Shown: positions 36,199 to 45,298, numbered from the stretch's first letter. The stretch is DNA of 64,000 nt from Algoriphagus oliviformis (GCF_017254915.1 NZ_JAFKCT010000008.1:62001-126000); one strand, 5' to 3'. Made by a program: numbers and translations. Notes: generated from the sequence alone by a model not told the origin.

Positions 36199-37743
36199 AT
36201 GAGAAATTTGCTTCTGGCAGTTTTTACCTTTTTATATTTTTCAGTCTATTCCCAAGAGCCCCGTTTGATTCGGCAATTCAACGCCGACTCGACCTTCATG
36301 GCTACAGGAGTGATAGACGGGGGCCTGCGGGAGGGACTGTGGAAATTCTACAATCCCAAGACCAACACGCAGATCGCGGAGGGAAGCTTTGTGGCTGGAA
36401 AAAAGGAAGGCACATGGACGAATTTCTACCCAGACGGAAAACGGAGGGAAATCACCGAGTACCGCAACGGAAAATTGTTCGGTCCCGCCCAGTACTTTGA
36501 TTCCGAGGGAGCGCTGAAAAAGCAGATGATCTTCCAGGACAGCGTTTTGGTAGGCAAATACACCGAGTATTTTGGCAAAGCCGGAAACCCCTCGTACATC
36601 GACGCCAGCCAAGTCCAAGTCGAGGGACAATACGAAAACGGGCTTCGATCCGGCCAATGGGTGAGCTACTATGAGTTTGGAGAGTTGGCCGCGAGGGAGT
36701 TCTATTCCAAGGGACTTCGCGAGGGGCCTTACCTCGAATACGACCCCGACGGCAACGTCACGGTGGAAGCTACCTATACCGGGGGCCAATTGGAAGGAAG
36801 CTTCAAACGATACCTTTTCTCCATCCTACTCGAAACCGGCAACTACAGAAACGGAAAAAAGGTCGGAGACTGGAGGCGCTATTTCCCCGAAACCAAAGTA
36901 CTGGAAGCGGAAGAGTTTTTCGACAAAGACGGAAACCGGACCGGAGAATGGAAATATTACTACCAAAATGGCAGAACTGCCAGAGTAGAAAAATACGAAA
37001 ATGACATCGCCGTAGGGGTTTGGGAGGAATATTTTCCGGACAAGAGCTTGTCAAAACGCAAAACCTACGAACTCGGCGTGCCTGTGGGCATCTACATCGA
37101 GTATCACAGCACAGGCAATATTTCCGTGCAGGGAGAGTACGAAGGCGGAGCCAAAAGCGGTGTATGGAAGAGCTTCTTCCCCGACGGGAAAGTTTACTCC
37201 ATCGGAGCGTACAAAAACGACCTGAAAACCGGCCTTTGGAAGTATTTCAACAAAATCGGAATCCTGATCGCAGAGGGCCACTACCAATTGGGCATGGAAG
37301 AAGGCCAGTGGTTTTACTACTACGATGGGGGCCAGCTCAAATCGGTCGGCACCTACAAGCTAGGTCTGGAAGATGGGATTTGGGGGCTTTTCTATGACAA
37401 CAAGCAACTCACCCAGGAGGAATTTTGGGACAACGGAAGCCTAAGAAACGTCGGCGACTACTTCAGCTATGACGGATCGACCAAGCTGGACAAAGGCACG
37501 CTAAAAGACGGCGACGGCACGCGTATCACCTACTACGTCTCGGGACAAAAGGAATCTGAGGGCACCTTCAAGTCTGGCAAGGCCGACGGACTGTGGATTT
37601 TTTACCATGAAAACGGCCGCAAGGCGTCGGAAGGAGCAATGATAGACGGCTTGAAAGAAGGAGCTTGGAGATACTACAATTCGGCAGGAAGGCTGGAAGA
37701 CCTGGTCAACTTCAAGAAAGACGAGATTGTGGAAGCCCAATAG
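36199..37743 (+). CDS. Exported MORN-type repeat protein (YwqK-like)
   Basis: A 514-residue protein with a signal peptide (MRNLLLAVFTFLYFSVYSQ). The rest consists of about 20 repeats of roughly 23 residues with the pattern GxWkyYyxNGkxxxxgxYkNGkkxG, as in MORN-variant or YwqK repeats, beginning at about residue 35 (GLREGLWKFYNPKTNT). One stretch near residues 415-435 breaks the pattern (SYDGSTKLDKGTLKDGDG). Such proteins form elongated beta structures; in Bacteroidota they are common, exported and of unknown function, and the antitoxin label often attached to YwqK is not evidence here. It is monocistronic. Confidence 0.8.
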   Translation: MRNLLLAVFTFLYFSVYSQEPRLIRQFNADSTFMATGVIDGGLREGLWKFYNPKTNTQIAEGSFVAGKKEGTWTNFYPDGKRREITEYRNGKLFGPAQYFDSEGALKKQMIFQDSVLVGKYTEYFGKAGNPSYIDASQVQVEGQYENGLRSGQWVSYYEFGELAAREFYSKGLREGPYLEYDPDGNVTVEATYTGGQLEGSFKRYLFSILLETGNYRNGKKVGDWRRYFPETKVLEAEEFFDKDGNRTGEWKYYYQNGRTARVEKYENDIAVGVWEEYFPDKSLSKRKTYELGVPVGIYIEYHSTGNISVQGEYEGGAKSGVWKSFFPDGKVYSIGAYKNDLKTGLWKYFNKIGILIAEGHYQLGMEEGQWFYYYDGGQLKSVGTYKLGLEDGIWGLFYDNKQLTQEEFWDNGSLRNVGDYFSYDGSTKLDKGTLKDGDGTRITYYVSGQKESEGTFKSGKADGLWIFYHENGRKASEGAMIDGLKEGAWRYYNSAGRLEDLVNFKKDEIVEAQ

Positions 37744-38039
37744 TTCAGGAGAAAAGCAAAAACCTGACAGTTCGCTACGTCTGTCAGCCAAACCAGCGTG
37801 ATAGAATCCGTTTTGGCCAGTTCGACCACGCAAGTCAAAAAAGGGCCTCGAGAAAAACAGCTACGAAAGCAAAAAAAACATTTTTACAGGCATACCGAGC
37901 ATTTTTAAACCCAATTAATTGGATTTCAAATTTTTATAATTAGCTTCGTATACTTCTTTCGGCTTGTCCGCAGTAGTTTTTTAGACTTGAGTAGTTTATT
38001 TTAAGGGTGATTGAGCTACGGACTAAAACTTAAATTTTT
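37744..38039. other. AT-rich intergenic region between the MORN-repeat and cupin genes
   Basis: About 300 bases with no credible gene; the genes on both sides converge. A seven-base inverted repeat CTGACAG/CTGTCAG lies near 37764-37787 with a ten-base loop but no T run. The right part (37905-38035) is strongly AT-rich. No perfect -7 box was found, so a small RNA is possible but unsupported. Confidence 0.5.
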
Positions 38040-38068
38040 AGAGCTCGGGGTGATCCCCCGAGCTTATT
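38040..38068. terminator. Terminator hairpin downstream of the cupin gene
   Basis: AGCTCGGGG and CCCCGAGCT pair around a short loop at 38041-38064, with AT-rich flanks on both sides. It sits directly after the cupin stop codon (minus strand) and could serve both strands. Confidence 0.75.
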
Positions 38069-38590
38069 TTATTTTCTGGCGTAGTCGTCTTGCAGTCTGA
38101 CGATATCGTCTTCGTTGGATGGATTGGCAGGATCAGAATGCATCCAGATCTCGGCCACCACTCCCCAGTTTCCTGTACCGATGAGTCTATGCCGCTCCCC
38201 TTTGTCCAAGGACACGACTTCCCCAATATTCATGGCCTCCACCGGCCCCTGCTCGTCCGTATGGCTTCTGGCGATGGCGGATTCCCCGGCGATCAGCTTC
38301 CATAGTTCCGCCCGTCTGAAATGATATTGCCAGGAAAGCCGTGCGTCCGGCGCCACCAGCAAAAACTTGGGGCTCAACTTCTGCTTCAGCTGCTCCTCAG
38401 ACAGAGGCACCTCGTCGAAAAACTCGGTTTTAAACTTTAGGATTTGGGATTCGTCAAGCACAAAAAAACCGCCCCAAGGCCGGTTCATGTCTTTTGAGGC
38501 GATTTTAAACCCTTTTGCGGCAAGAAACGCTTCCACTTTTTCAAAAACTTCGGCTTTGCTCAGCTGAGCGGCAATTTCAAGATTGTTCAT
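38069..38590 (-). CDS. Cupin protein, mannose-6-phosphate isomerase-like
   Basis: A 173-residue single-domain cupin. Key parts are RPWGGFFVL, LSWQYHFRRAELWKLIAGES (metal-binding His region), GERHRLIGTGNWGVVAEIWMHS and the closing EDDIVRLQDDYAR, which is typical of the cupin domain at the end of mannose-1-phosphate guanylyltransferase/mannose-6-phosphate isomerase proteins. The sugar phosphate acted on, if any, is unknown. ATG 38590 is chosen; an extension to 38674 would add a poorly conserved stretch rich in aromatic residues. It is divergent from the ROK regulator. Confidence 0.8.
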   Translation of the reverse strand: MNNLEIAAQLSKAEVFEKVEAFLAAKGFKIASKDMNRPWGGFFVLDESQILKFKTEFFDEVPLSEEQLKQKLSPKFLLVAPDARLSWQYHFRRAELWKLIAGESAIARSHTDEQGPVEAMNIGEVVSLDKGERHRLIGTGNWGVVAEIWMHSDPANPSNEDDIVRLQDDYARK

Positions 38591-38793
38591 ATGGTAAAAA
38601 TTTTGGTAAACATAAGAAAAGAACAAATCCCCGAAAATCCGGCAAAGAAATTTTCCAATCTTTTCGAAAAACACCGAGCCGATCTGGAATAATTTGGGTT
38701 TCCTTCTACTAATCTCTCGATGTTACCTAATTTTTTTCAGGAAGTCTTTTTTGAAATCTAAAATTTCCCTTAATTCAGGCATTCCAAAACGCT

Positions 38794-40041
38794 ATGAACC
38801 TAATAAACCCACAAGAGCTCATCTCCAAAATGGAAGGGGTGGTAGAAATAAAGAGCTACCTGAATAAAATCAAAATCATCAAAAACCTTTATCTCAAAGG
38901 AGCGAATACAGCCAGCGAGATCTGCAGCGAAGTGGGGATCTCCCTCCCTACCGTCAATGCCCTGCTCGCAGACCTGATGAACTCGGGCGAAGTGATCAAG
39001 CAAGGCCGAGCAGAGTCCCAAGGAGGCAGGAAACCAGACCTCTATCGCTTGGCAGAAAACGCATTTTATGTGCTGTCCGTGGACCTTTCCAAGTTTAACA
39101 TGCACCTGGCGCTCTATTCCTGCACGCATGAGCTTGCCTATGAGAAAGAGGACCACAAGATCATCCTCAACAATGAGAAGGAGACTTTTGACCAGCTGTG
39201 CGACTTGATCGAGAGCTATCTGGAGAAGACCAAGATCCCTGCCGAAAAGGTCATCGCGATCGGATTTTCCATGCCAGGTCTGGTAGACTCCATCGGAGGA
39301 GTCAACTATACCTACCTTAGATTTGGGAAAAAGACGCTGCTGGAAAACCTGGAGGCCCGATTCCAGAAAAAAATCTTCCTGGAAAACGACGCCCGCGCGA
39401 TGACTTTGGCCGAATTCAAGTTCGGATCGGTGCACAACCACAAAAACGTACTGGGCATCTTCATAGGCTGGGGAATTGGTCTGGGCGTGATCATCGACGG
39501 AAAAATCTACCACGGAGCCTCAGGCTTTGCCGGGGAGTTTTCCCACTCTCCCATCTTCGAGTCCAGGGACGTCACCTGTACCTGCGGCAAGAAAGGCTGC
39601 CTGGAATCGGTCTCCTCGGGTACCGCTATCGTACGCATGGCCGAGGACGCCATCAAGCTGGACAAGGACAGCATCCTTGCCCGGATGGTGAGAGATCACC
39701 AAGGAGAGCTGGAGCCAGGACTGGTGGTAGAAGCCGCCCTCGCCGGCGACCAGCGTGCCATCACCATCCTATCGGAAGCAGGCCTGGACTTGGGTCGTGG
39801 CATCTCCATCCTCATCCAGCTGCTCAACCCCGACCTGATCATCATCGGTGGGTCGGTGGCGGAAGCCAACCAATACCTGATCACCCCTATCCAGCAAGCA
39901 CTCAATATCTACAGCATGGCGAAGTCCCGCGAAAAATCACAGCTGGCGCTCTACCAGCTCGGCAAGGACGTAGGCCTGCTCGGCGGCGTGGCCGTGGTCA
40001 ATGAAAAACTCTTTGACGATGTGATCAATCGACTCGGATAA
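38794..40041 (+). CDS. ROK family transcriptional regulator (NagC/XylR-like)
   Basis: A 415-residue protein. Residues 20-80 form a winged helix-turn-helix (LYLKGANTASEICSEVGISLPTVNALLADLMNSGEV). The rest is a ROK sugar-kinase-like domain with DLSKFNMHLALYS, the ENDARAMTLAE and GIFIGWGIGLGVII blocks, and a complete zinc motif CTCGKKGCLES with cysteines at 262, 264 and 269. The protein should be a sugar-responsive repressor or activator. It is tail-to-tail with a second ROK protein that could be the cognate sugar kinase. Confidence 0.9.
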   Translation: MNLINPQELISKMEGVVEIKSYLNKIKIIKNLYLKGANTASEICSEVGISLPTVNALLADLMNSGEVIKQGRAESQGGRKPDLYRLAENAFYVLSVDLSKFNMHLALYSCTHELAYEKEDHKIILNNEKETFDQLCDLIESYLEKTKIPAEKVIAIGFSMPGLVDSIGGVNYTYLRFGKKTLLENLEARFQKKIFLENDARAMTLAEFKFGSVHNHKNVLGIFIGWGIGLGVIIDGKIYHGASGFAGEFSHSPIFESRDVTCTCGKKGCLESVSSGTAIVRMAEDAIKLDKDSILARMVRDHQGELEPGLVVEAALAGDQRAITILSEAGLDLGRGISILIQLLNPDLIIIGGSVAEANQYLITPIQQALNIYSMAKSREKSQLALYQLGKDVGLLGGVAVVNEKLFDDVINRLG

Positions 40042-40079
40042 AAGCAGCCGATCTTCAATTTTTTATAATTGGTTTTCAG

Positions 40080-40940
40080 CTACTTGACACTAGAGATAAA
40101 GGGCAGGCAGGCTCCGAGCATGGCTGCCCTTTCTCCCAACTCTCCCACACGCACATCCAGGGCTTGCCCCCTCCCATCCAAATAGGCACGGGTGTAGGGC
40201 AGAAACCGTTCGGATGCAAGCGAGATTTTCCCTCCCAAGACCAGGCCCGTAAGCTGCATTTCTGCCAAATAGGGGTAAAGAAACTCGCCCAGTGATTTCC
40301 CAAACTCGGAAAGAACCCCTTCTTCCACCTCCCGGCCAAAGCCTCCGGAAAGAAGCTCTTTCATGCCCGTGACTCTCGCTCCAAACCTCTCAGCTGTGTA
40401 TCTCCTGATCCAGTCCGTCCCGAGATAGTCTTCCGCGATCCCGTCCCGAAAGGGAGCCGTCCATAGCTTGGCATCCCACACCTTCTCACCGACTTTAAAC
40501 GCGGAGCCTAGCCCCGTGCCGAGCGTAAGACCAACCGAGTTTTTAAATCCACGCCCCGCACCGGCCAAGCTTTCCCCCAACAAAAAGGCTTCTGCGTCAT
40601 TGGTAAAGGAAATATGGGCGGGATCAATCCCCAGACTTTCAGCCAGTAGGTCTTTCACCGAAAGTCCATAGAGCGCCTTCATTTTCCCCTGATCTATCAT
40701 CAGAGAAACCCCATTCGGATAGTCAAAAGGGCCCGGCATGGCGATTCCAAGCCGAATATCTCCCTCTGATCCCGCGGCCTGCCTGACTAGGTCGGCCCAA
40801 GCCTTGACGATCTCCCCGGCGGACTGAAATGTATCCACATCGGCCTCACAGGGCTTGGAAATTTCGGCATCGGTACCATCCCAGAGAATCCGGGCAACGG
40901 AAGCATGGGAGCCTCCTATATCCATTCCAAGTAGTTGCAT
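40080..40940 (-). CDS. ROK family sugar kinase-like protein lacking the zinc motif
   Basis: A 286-residue protein. The ATP-binding loops are GMDIGGSHASVA at the start, AMPGPFDYPNG, FTNDAEAFLLGE (catalytic Asp) and LTLGTGLGSA. The usual ROK zinc motif CxCGxxGCxE is absent; instead the region reads WTAPFRDGIAEDYLGTDWIRR, as in a Bacteroidota-type ROK branch. Sugar phosphorylation is likely but the substrate cannot be told. ATG 40940 starts at the conserved nucleotide loop; an upstream extension to 41006 lacks conservation. It converges on the ROK regulator 38 bases away. Confidence 0.85.
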   Translation of the reverse strand: MQLLGMDIGGSHASVARILWDGTDAEISKPCEADVDTFQSAGEIVKAWADLVRQAAGSEGDIRLGIAMPGPFDYPNGVSLMIDQGKMKALYGLSVKDLLAESLGIDPAHISFTNDAEAFLLGESLAGAGRGFKNSVGLTLGTGLGSAFKVGEKVWDAKLWTAPFRDGIAEDYLGTDWIRRYTAERFGARVTGMKELLSGGFGREVEEGVLSEFGKSLGEFLYPYLAEMQLTGLVLGGKISLASERFLPYTRAYLDGRGQALDVRVGELGERAAMLGACLPFISSVK

Positions 40941-41143
40941 TTCGATTTGCTTGTCTTCGAGGCTGAATTTGTGGAGAAAAAAGCCAAAACAAAAGGCAAA
41001 AGCCATTCAGTACTGAAGTGATTTGTCTAAACCGCAGAAAATCAGGCAAGCCTACCATCCAATCAACCAAGCTCGGCAGAGGCTAAACGCCGTTCTGATC
41101 AATCGAAGACATCGGTTATATTTTCATTCAAAACCTTACTCCC

Positions 41144-41722
41144 ATGAAAACCTTTAGCCCCAGTCATCAAAGCCCATTCGAGCTCTATGAATTCTCCGGT
41201 TCGGTAGAGGAATCGGGCAAAAACATGGAAACCCAAGTCTACGGAGGCGGAGGAGGCGGCGCCACTTACCGGGGAACCGGCGGCACTGCGCCCGTATCGA
41301 TCTCATCGCGCACCATCGTCCACGACCAGCTATTCCTTTCCAATGCCATCACGGGAAAAGAACGGGCGTTTCAGCTTCAGGACTTCAACCTCGCTGCGAG
41401 AAAGGGAAATTTGCTCACCGTATTCTGGGGTATTCCCTCCGGAAAAAGTTCGGGCTCTTACATCGCGGTCAAAAACCACAGCACCGAGCAGACCTTCTAC
41501 GCCGACAAGGAGCTCAACAAGCTCTTCATCAAAGGCTGGATTCAGATCATCCTTCTGGCCATTGGCGCCATCTTGCTACTCTCTGGCATTCTCGGGGGAT
41601 CGGGACTGATATTCGTCGCCCTTGGAGGCGGGGGATTGTTTTTTGCCTGGAAGAGATGGGACACAGCGAAAAAAGAAATATCGGATTTCAAGGCTCATGT
41701 CAGCAATTTCACGCTGGACTAG
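41144..41722 (+). CDS. Glycine-rich protein with C-terminal membrane hairpin, unknown function
   Basis: A 192-residue protein, not recognised. There is no signal peptide. Residues 34-39 are six consecutive glycines, followed by a short Gly/Thr stretch. Residues 50-125 look beta-rich (VSISSRTIVHDQLFLSN, GNLLTVFWG). Two hydrophobic helices at about 131-168, joined by a Gly turn, predict a hairpin in the inner membrane with both ends in the cytosol. The last 25 residues are charged. It is followed by a pentapeptide-repeat gene 85 bases later on the same strand, which may or may not be linked. Confidence 0.65.
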   Translation: MKTFSPSHQSPFELYEFSGSVEESGKNMETQVYGGGGGGATYRGTGGTAPVSISSRTIVHDQLFLSNAITGKERAFQLQDFNLAARKGNLLTVFWGIPSGKSSGSYIAVKNHSTEQTFYADKELNKLFIKGWIQIILLAIGAILLLSGILGGSGLIFVALGGGGLFFAWKRWDTAKKEISDFKAHVSNFTLD

Positions 41723-41807
41723 CTTTGGAAGTGGTGCGGATTGCATCCCTCGGCTTTCGGAGGTAGCTTTGGGCAAGTTCATGAGATGAATCTCCAAGCC
41801 TTCCAAA

Positions 41808-42368
41808 ATGCCCTTCTTCAGCGACCAGACTTTCCAAAACCTCCAAGCTTCAGATTTTCAGCCCGGCGAATATGACTCCTGTACCTTCACCGGATGCAAC
41901 CTTTCCAACCTGAACCTCCATGGCTCCAGCTTCGAAAACTGCACCTTCAAAAATTGTGACCTGAGCAACGCCAAAGTATCCGGGGTATCGCTTCAGATGG
42001 TCCGTTTTGAGCACTGCAAAATCCTCGGCGTGCATTTCAACTCCGCCAATCCATTTTTGCTGGAGTTCCACTTCGATGGATGCCAGCTGGACTACTGCAA
42101 TTTCTTCAACCTCAAGCTCAAAAAATCGGTTTTCAAAGCCTGCAGGCTTTTGGAGGTAGATTTTTCGCAGGCGGACCTCGGCGGGGCGAGCTTTGTGGGC
42201 TCAGACCTCAGCGGGACTGTGTTCGACCGCAGCCAGCTGGAGAAAGCTGACTTTCGCGAAGCGCTCCACTACCGCATCGACCCAGAGACCAACAAGATCA
42301 AAGGAGCCAGATTTGATCTGGAGGGCCTGCCGGGACTACTGGGAAAGTGGGGGATCAAAATAGATTAA
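41808..42368 (+). CDS. Pentapeptide-repeat protein
   Basis: A 186-residue protein made almost wholly of pentapeptide repeats with the A/C-x-L/F-x-x pattern (CTFTGCNLSNLNLHGSSFENC, DFSQADLGGASFVGSDLSG). These fold into a right-handed quadrilateral beta-helix. The length is close to that of Qnr-type gyrase-protecting proteins (about 215 residues), but specific resistance activity should not be inferred. ATG 41808 gives MPFFSDQTFQNL. A hairpin terminator follows. Confidence 0.85.
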   Translation: MPFFSDQTFQNLQASDFQPGEYDSCTFTGCNLSNLNLHGSSFENCTFKNCDLSNAKVSGVSLQMVRFEHCKILGVHFNSANPFLLEFHFDGCQLDYCNFFNLKLKKSVFKACRLLEVDFSQADLGGASFVGSDLSGTVFDRSQLEKADFREALHYRIDPETNKIKGARFDLEGLPGLLGKWGIKID

Positions 42369-42373
42369 AAGAG

Positions 42374-42408
42374 AAAGCCGGATCTATCGACCCGGCTTCC
42401 CTTTGCTT
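42374..42408 (+). terminator. Terminator after the pentapeptide-repeat gene
   Basis: AAGCCGG at 42375-42381 pairs with CCGGCTT at 42392-42398 around ten bases, followed by a T-rich tail interrupted by C and G residues. It lies seven bases after the stop codon. Confidence 0.7.
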
Positions 42409-42580
42409 TTTATGATTATCAGCTTTTAAGCCTGTAGGCAGCCGAGACAATCCGAAAGAACGCTAAAGTTGGGGCTTTGCCCTACTTCGGTCTTCGCCTG
42501 CGCGCCGTGGCGTGGTCATCGGTCTTCCAGCCCTATTCAAGAAGCAAATTCGCCAACTGGCAAGATTGCGGATAACCATG

Positions 42581-44221
42581 TTATTTTTTCATATACCCGT
42601 CTCTGACCGACTTAAACTCCGAACCTTCCTTCCAGCTCGGCCACTTGTCCGAGTTGGCGAGTGACTTGCCGACGTTGAAGAGCAGCTGCACATCGTCCAC
42701 TGCCCCGTCGAGGTTCCACCGCTCAGGGTCGTACTCCTCGTTTGGCTTGTGGTAGTAGTTGGCCGTGTAGTCATCCTGCAGCTGCTTGCCATACTCCTTT
42801 CCTTTTTCGACATGGTCTATGCCCGTGCCAAAGTAGAGCGCAGGAATGCCCACTTTGGCAAAGTTGAAGTGGTCGGATCGAAAGTAGTAGCCGGCTACCG
42901 GATTGGGTTCCGGAGCGCTGTAGCGACCCAGTTTTTCCAGTTCCACATTCAGCAGATCCTCCATCTCAGACTGGCCCACGCCGATGATGGAGACGTCCTT
43001 CATCTTTCCATAGGGATTGATGCCGTCCATATTGATGTTGGCGACGGTTTTCTCCACCGGATAGATGGGATTTTGGGCGTAGTAGGCCGAGCCCCAAAGC
43101 CCCTGCTCCTCCGCTGTGACAGCGAGAAAGACGACCGTCCGCTCCGGCTGGGCAGCTGTCTTGAAAGCCTTGGCCAGCGCCAGCAGCGCGGCAGTCCCAG
43201 ACGCGTTGTCCAGCGCGCCATTGTAGATCGAATCCCCGGTCTCGTCTGGCTTTCCGATACCAAAGTGATCCCAATGCGCGGAGTAGATCAGGTATTCCTC
43301 AGGCCGGGTTTTTCCGGTCACTTTGGCGACGACGTTTTTGGAAACGTTGTAGTTGGCCTCTACTTGGATGGATGCCGAGGCGGACACCCCCATCGAGACG
43401 GCCTGGAAGTCCGACTTTCTCGCCTTTGCCAACATCTCGGAGTCGGTCATCCCTGACATTTCAAAAAGCTTCTTGGCAGTAGGCAGCGTGATCCAGCCTT
43501 CAAAGCCCAGCTTGTAGGGCTCCTTGCCGCGATCGTCGAGGTAGAGCTTGGAGGCTTTCCAGCTGTTTTGGATCACGTTGAAGCCATAGCCCGCCGGGAT
43601 GGTGTTGTGGATGATCAGACATCCCGCAGCGCCTTGCCGGGCGGCTTCCTCGTACTTGTAGGTCCAGCGACCGTAATAGGTCATCGTGTTGCCTTTGAAA
43701 AGGGAGGCATCCTCCGTCCCAAAGCCTGGGTCATTGACCAGGACGACTACGATCTTCCCCTTGACGTCGATGTCCTGGTAGTCATTCCAGCCGTATTCGG
43801 GCGCCACAATGCCGAAACCCGCAAAAACCACCTCGGCGTCCTTCACCTCCACCAGCGAGTCGGTCCGCTGTGTCCAGATCACAAAGTCCTGCAGCCCCTG
43901 CACCTCCAGGTTTCCCTTGGCCGAACTGAAGGTCATTTGCTCCGAGGGTTGGGAGAAAATCGAAACCATCGGCACGTCCTGGAAATAGGAATCGCCGTTT
44001 CCCGGCTCCAATCCCATGCTTTTAAACTCGGTTTCAAGAAACTCGGTGGTGATCTCTTCCCCTTCGGTGAAAGGCATCCTCCCCATAAACTCGTCTGAAG
44101 AGAGCTTGATGAGATTGGGCTCCAGATCGGCTACCTGAAAGGTATAGCCTGGCTTTTTGGGTGCTTGGCAGGCCACAAGCCCGGCGGAGATCGCCAGGGC
44201 TGCGAAAAAGGTCTTTTTCAT
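42581..44221 (-). CDS. M28 family zinc aminopeptidase-like lipoprotein
   Basis: A 546-residue protein with a lipoprotein signal (MKKTFFAALAISAGLVAC, Cys18). A PA-like insertion occupies about residues 100-280. The M28 core carries metal ligands in YSAHWDHFG (His316, Asp318), DNASGTAALLALA (Asp), TAEEQGLWGSAYY (Glu-Glu) and a late YFRSDHFNFA (His). Such enzymes cleave N-terminal residues from peptides at the cell envelope. ATG 44221 was chosen because it starts the lipoprotein signal; a longer in-frame start at 44308 was rejected. It lies divergent from the SRP RNA gene. Confidence 0.9.
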   Translation of the reverse strand: MKKTFFAALAISAGLVACQAPKKPGYTFQVADLEPNLIKLSSDEFMGRMPFTEGEEITTEFLETEFKSMGLEPGNGDSYFQDVPMVSIFSQPSEQMTFSSAKGNLEVQGLQDFVIWTQRTDSLVEVKDAEVVFAGFGIVAPEYGWNDYQDIDVKGKIVVVLVNDPGFGTEDASLFKGNTMTYYGRWTYKYEEAARQGAAGCLIIHNTIPAGYGFNVIQNSWKASKLYLDDRGKEPYKLGFEGWITLPTAKKLFEMSGMTDSEMLAKARKSDFQAVSMGVSASASIQVEANYNVSKNVVAKVTGKTRPEEYLIYSAHWDHFGIGKPDETGDSIYNGALDNASGTAALLALAKAFKTAAQPERTVVFLAVTAEEQGLWGSAYYAQNPIYPVEKTVANINMDGINPYGKMKDVSIIGVGQSEMEDLLNVELEKLGRYSAPEPNPVAGYYFRSDHFNFAKVGIPALYFGTGIDHVEKGKEYGKQLQDDYTANYYHKPNEEYDPERWNLDGAVDDVQLLFNVGKSLANSDKWPSWKEGSEFKSVRDGYMKK

Positions 44222-44323
44222 AAGTCTGATTTGGGTTGGTGGAGATAAACTGCTTAAAGACCCCAAGATAAAAATTTTAGCAGTTGATTTCCTGAGGCAT
44301 AGGGGCAAAATGGCAGAAAGCCC

Positions 44324-44353
44324 TTGGATCGGGCAAAATTTGACTTACCTTTG
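44324..44353 (+). promoter_or_regulatory. Promoter of the SRP RNA gene
   Basis: TTGG at 44324-44327, 18 bases, then a perfect -7 box TACCTTTG at 44346-44353, placing the RNA start near 44358-44360. It fits the predicted RNA 5' end. Confidence 0.7.
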
Positions 44354-44356
44354 TGG

Positions 44357-44447
44357 CCTAGCGGCACGACCAGCTCCTGCTGAATCCCCCAGGTCCGGAA
44401 GGAAGCAAGGGTAGGCGGTTGTAGCGGTGCGATGCCGCTTCTTTTTT
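44357..44447 (+). ncRNA. ffs: Signal recognition particle RNA (4.5S-type)
   Basis: The conserved apical domain reads CCCCCAGGTCCGGAAGGAAGCA at about 44387-44406, with the GGAA tetraloop and the asymmetric loop of bacterial 4.5S RNA. The ends pair: AGCGGCA near 44360 with TGCCGCT near 44433. A run of seven T at 44442-44448 ends the transcript. The RNA binds Ffh and directs membrane-protein export. It is about 90 nt long, a small SRP RNA without an Alu domain. The position is sure; the exact ends are estimated from pairing and promoter. Confidence 0.9.
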
Positions 44448-44583
44448 TGCCCTAAATTTTCCAAATACCCCACTTTTTGGAATTCCTAATCCTGATTTAA
44501 ATTCTAACTTTGTCCGTTAGCCTTTGCTGACGCATTCTCAACCTAAGGCCTTTTGAACAAGTCTTAACAAAAAACCTATTCCC

Positions 44584-45243
44584 ATGAAATTCTTTATTGA
44601 CACCGCCAATCTCGACGAAATCCGCGAAGCCTACGACCTGGGCGTATTGGACGGCGTGACTACCAACCCTTCCCTGATGGCCAAAGAAGGCATCAGCGGA
44701 GACGCAAACGTAAAAGCCCACTACAAGGCTATCTGCGATATCGTGGACGACAAAGTAAGTGCGGAGGTGATCTCCACGGACTTTGACGGCATGATCAAGG
44801 AAGGCAAGGAGCTGGCAAAAATCGACGACAAGATCGTGGTGAAAATCCCGATGATCAAGGACGGCGTAAAGGCCCTGAAGTACTTCCACAGCGAGGGCAT
44901 CCGCACCAACTGCACGCTCGTGTTTTCCGCGGGCCAGGCTATCTTGGCTGCGAAGGCTGGCGCGTCTTACCTTTCCCCATTCATCGGCCGACTGGACGAC
45001 ATCTCCTACGACGGACTGGAGCTGATCGGGCAGATCTCCCACATCTACCAAAACTACGGCTTCGAGACCGAGATCCTCGCAGCGTCAGTGCGCCACACCA
45101 TGCACCTGATCAAGTGTGCTGAGATCGGTGCCGACGTGGTCACCTGCCCACTGAAAGTGATCACCGGATTACTGAAACACCCCCTGACCGATTCGGGTCT
45201 GGCACAGTTTCTGGCTGATCATGCGAAGGCAGCCGGAAAATAA
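44584..45243 (+). CDS. fsa: Transaldolase / fructose-6-phosphate aldolase (TalC/FSA family)
   Basis: A 219-residue TIM-barrel class I aldolase. MKFFIDTANLDEIREAYDLGVLDGVTTNPSLM is the usual start; the Schiff-base lysine is in VVKIPMIKDG; FSAGQAILAAKAGASYLSPFIGRLDD completes the barrel core. The family contains both short transaldolases of the pentose phosphate pathway and fructose-6-phosphate aldolases; in Bacteroidota the former role is plausible. A candidate -7 box TAACTTTG lies at 44505-44512. A terminator hairpin separates it from the next small gene. Confidence 0.9.
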   Translation: MKFFIDTANLDEIREAYDLGVLDGVTTNPSLMAKEGISGDANVKAHYKAICDIVDDKVSAEVISTDFDGMIKEGKELAKIDDKIVVKIPMIKDGVKALKYFHSEGIRTNCTLVFSAGQAILAAKAGASYLSPFIGRLDDISYDGLELIGQISHIYQNYGFETEILAASVRHTMHLIKCAEIGADVVTCPLKVITGLLKHPLTDSGLAQFLADHAKAAGK

Positions 45244-45251
45244 CACTCACG

Positions 45252-45288
45252 GGAGGCTGTTTCTTGCAAGATGCAGCCTCTTTTTTTA
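45252..45288 (+). terminator. Terminator after the transaldolase gene
   Basis: GAGGCTG at 45253-45259 pairs with CAGCCTC at 45274-45280, followed by seven T. It ends only about ten bases before the next start codon at 45299, so it may partly attenuate the following genes. Confidence 0.8.
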
Positions 45289-45298
45289 ACACCACAGC

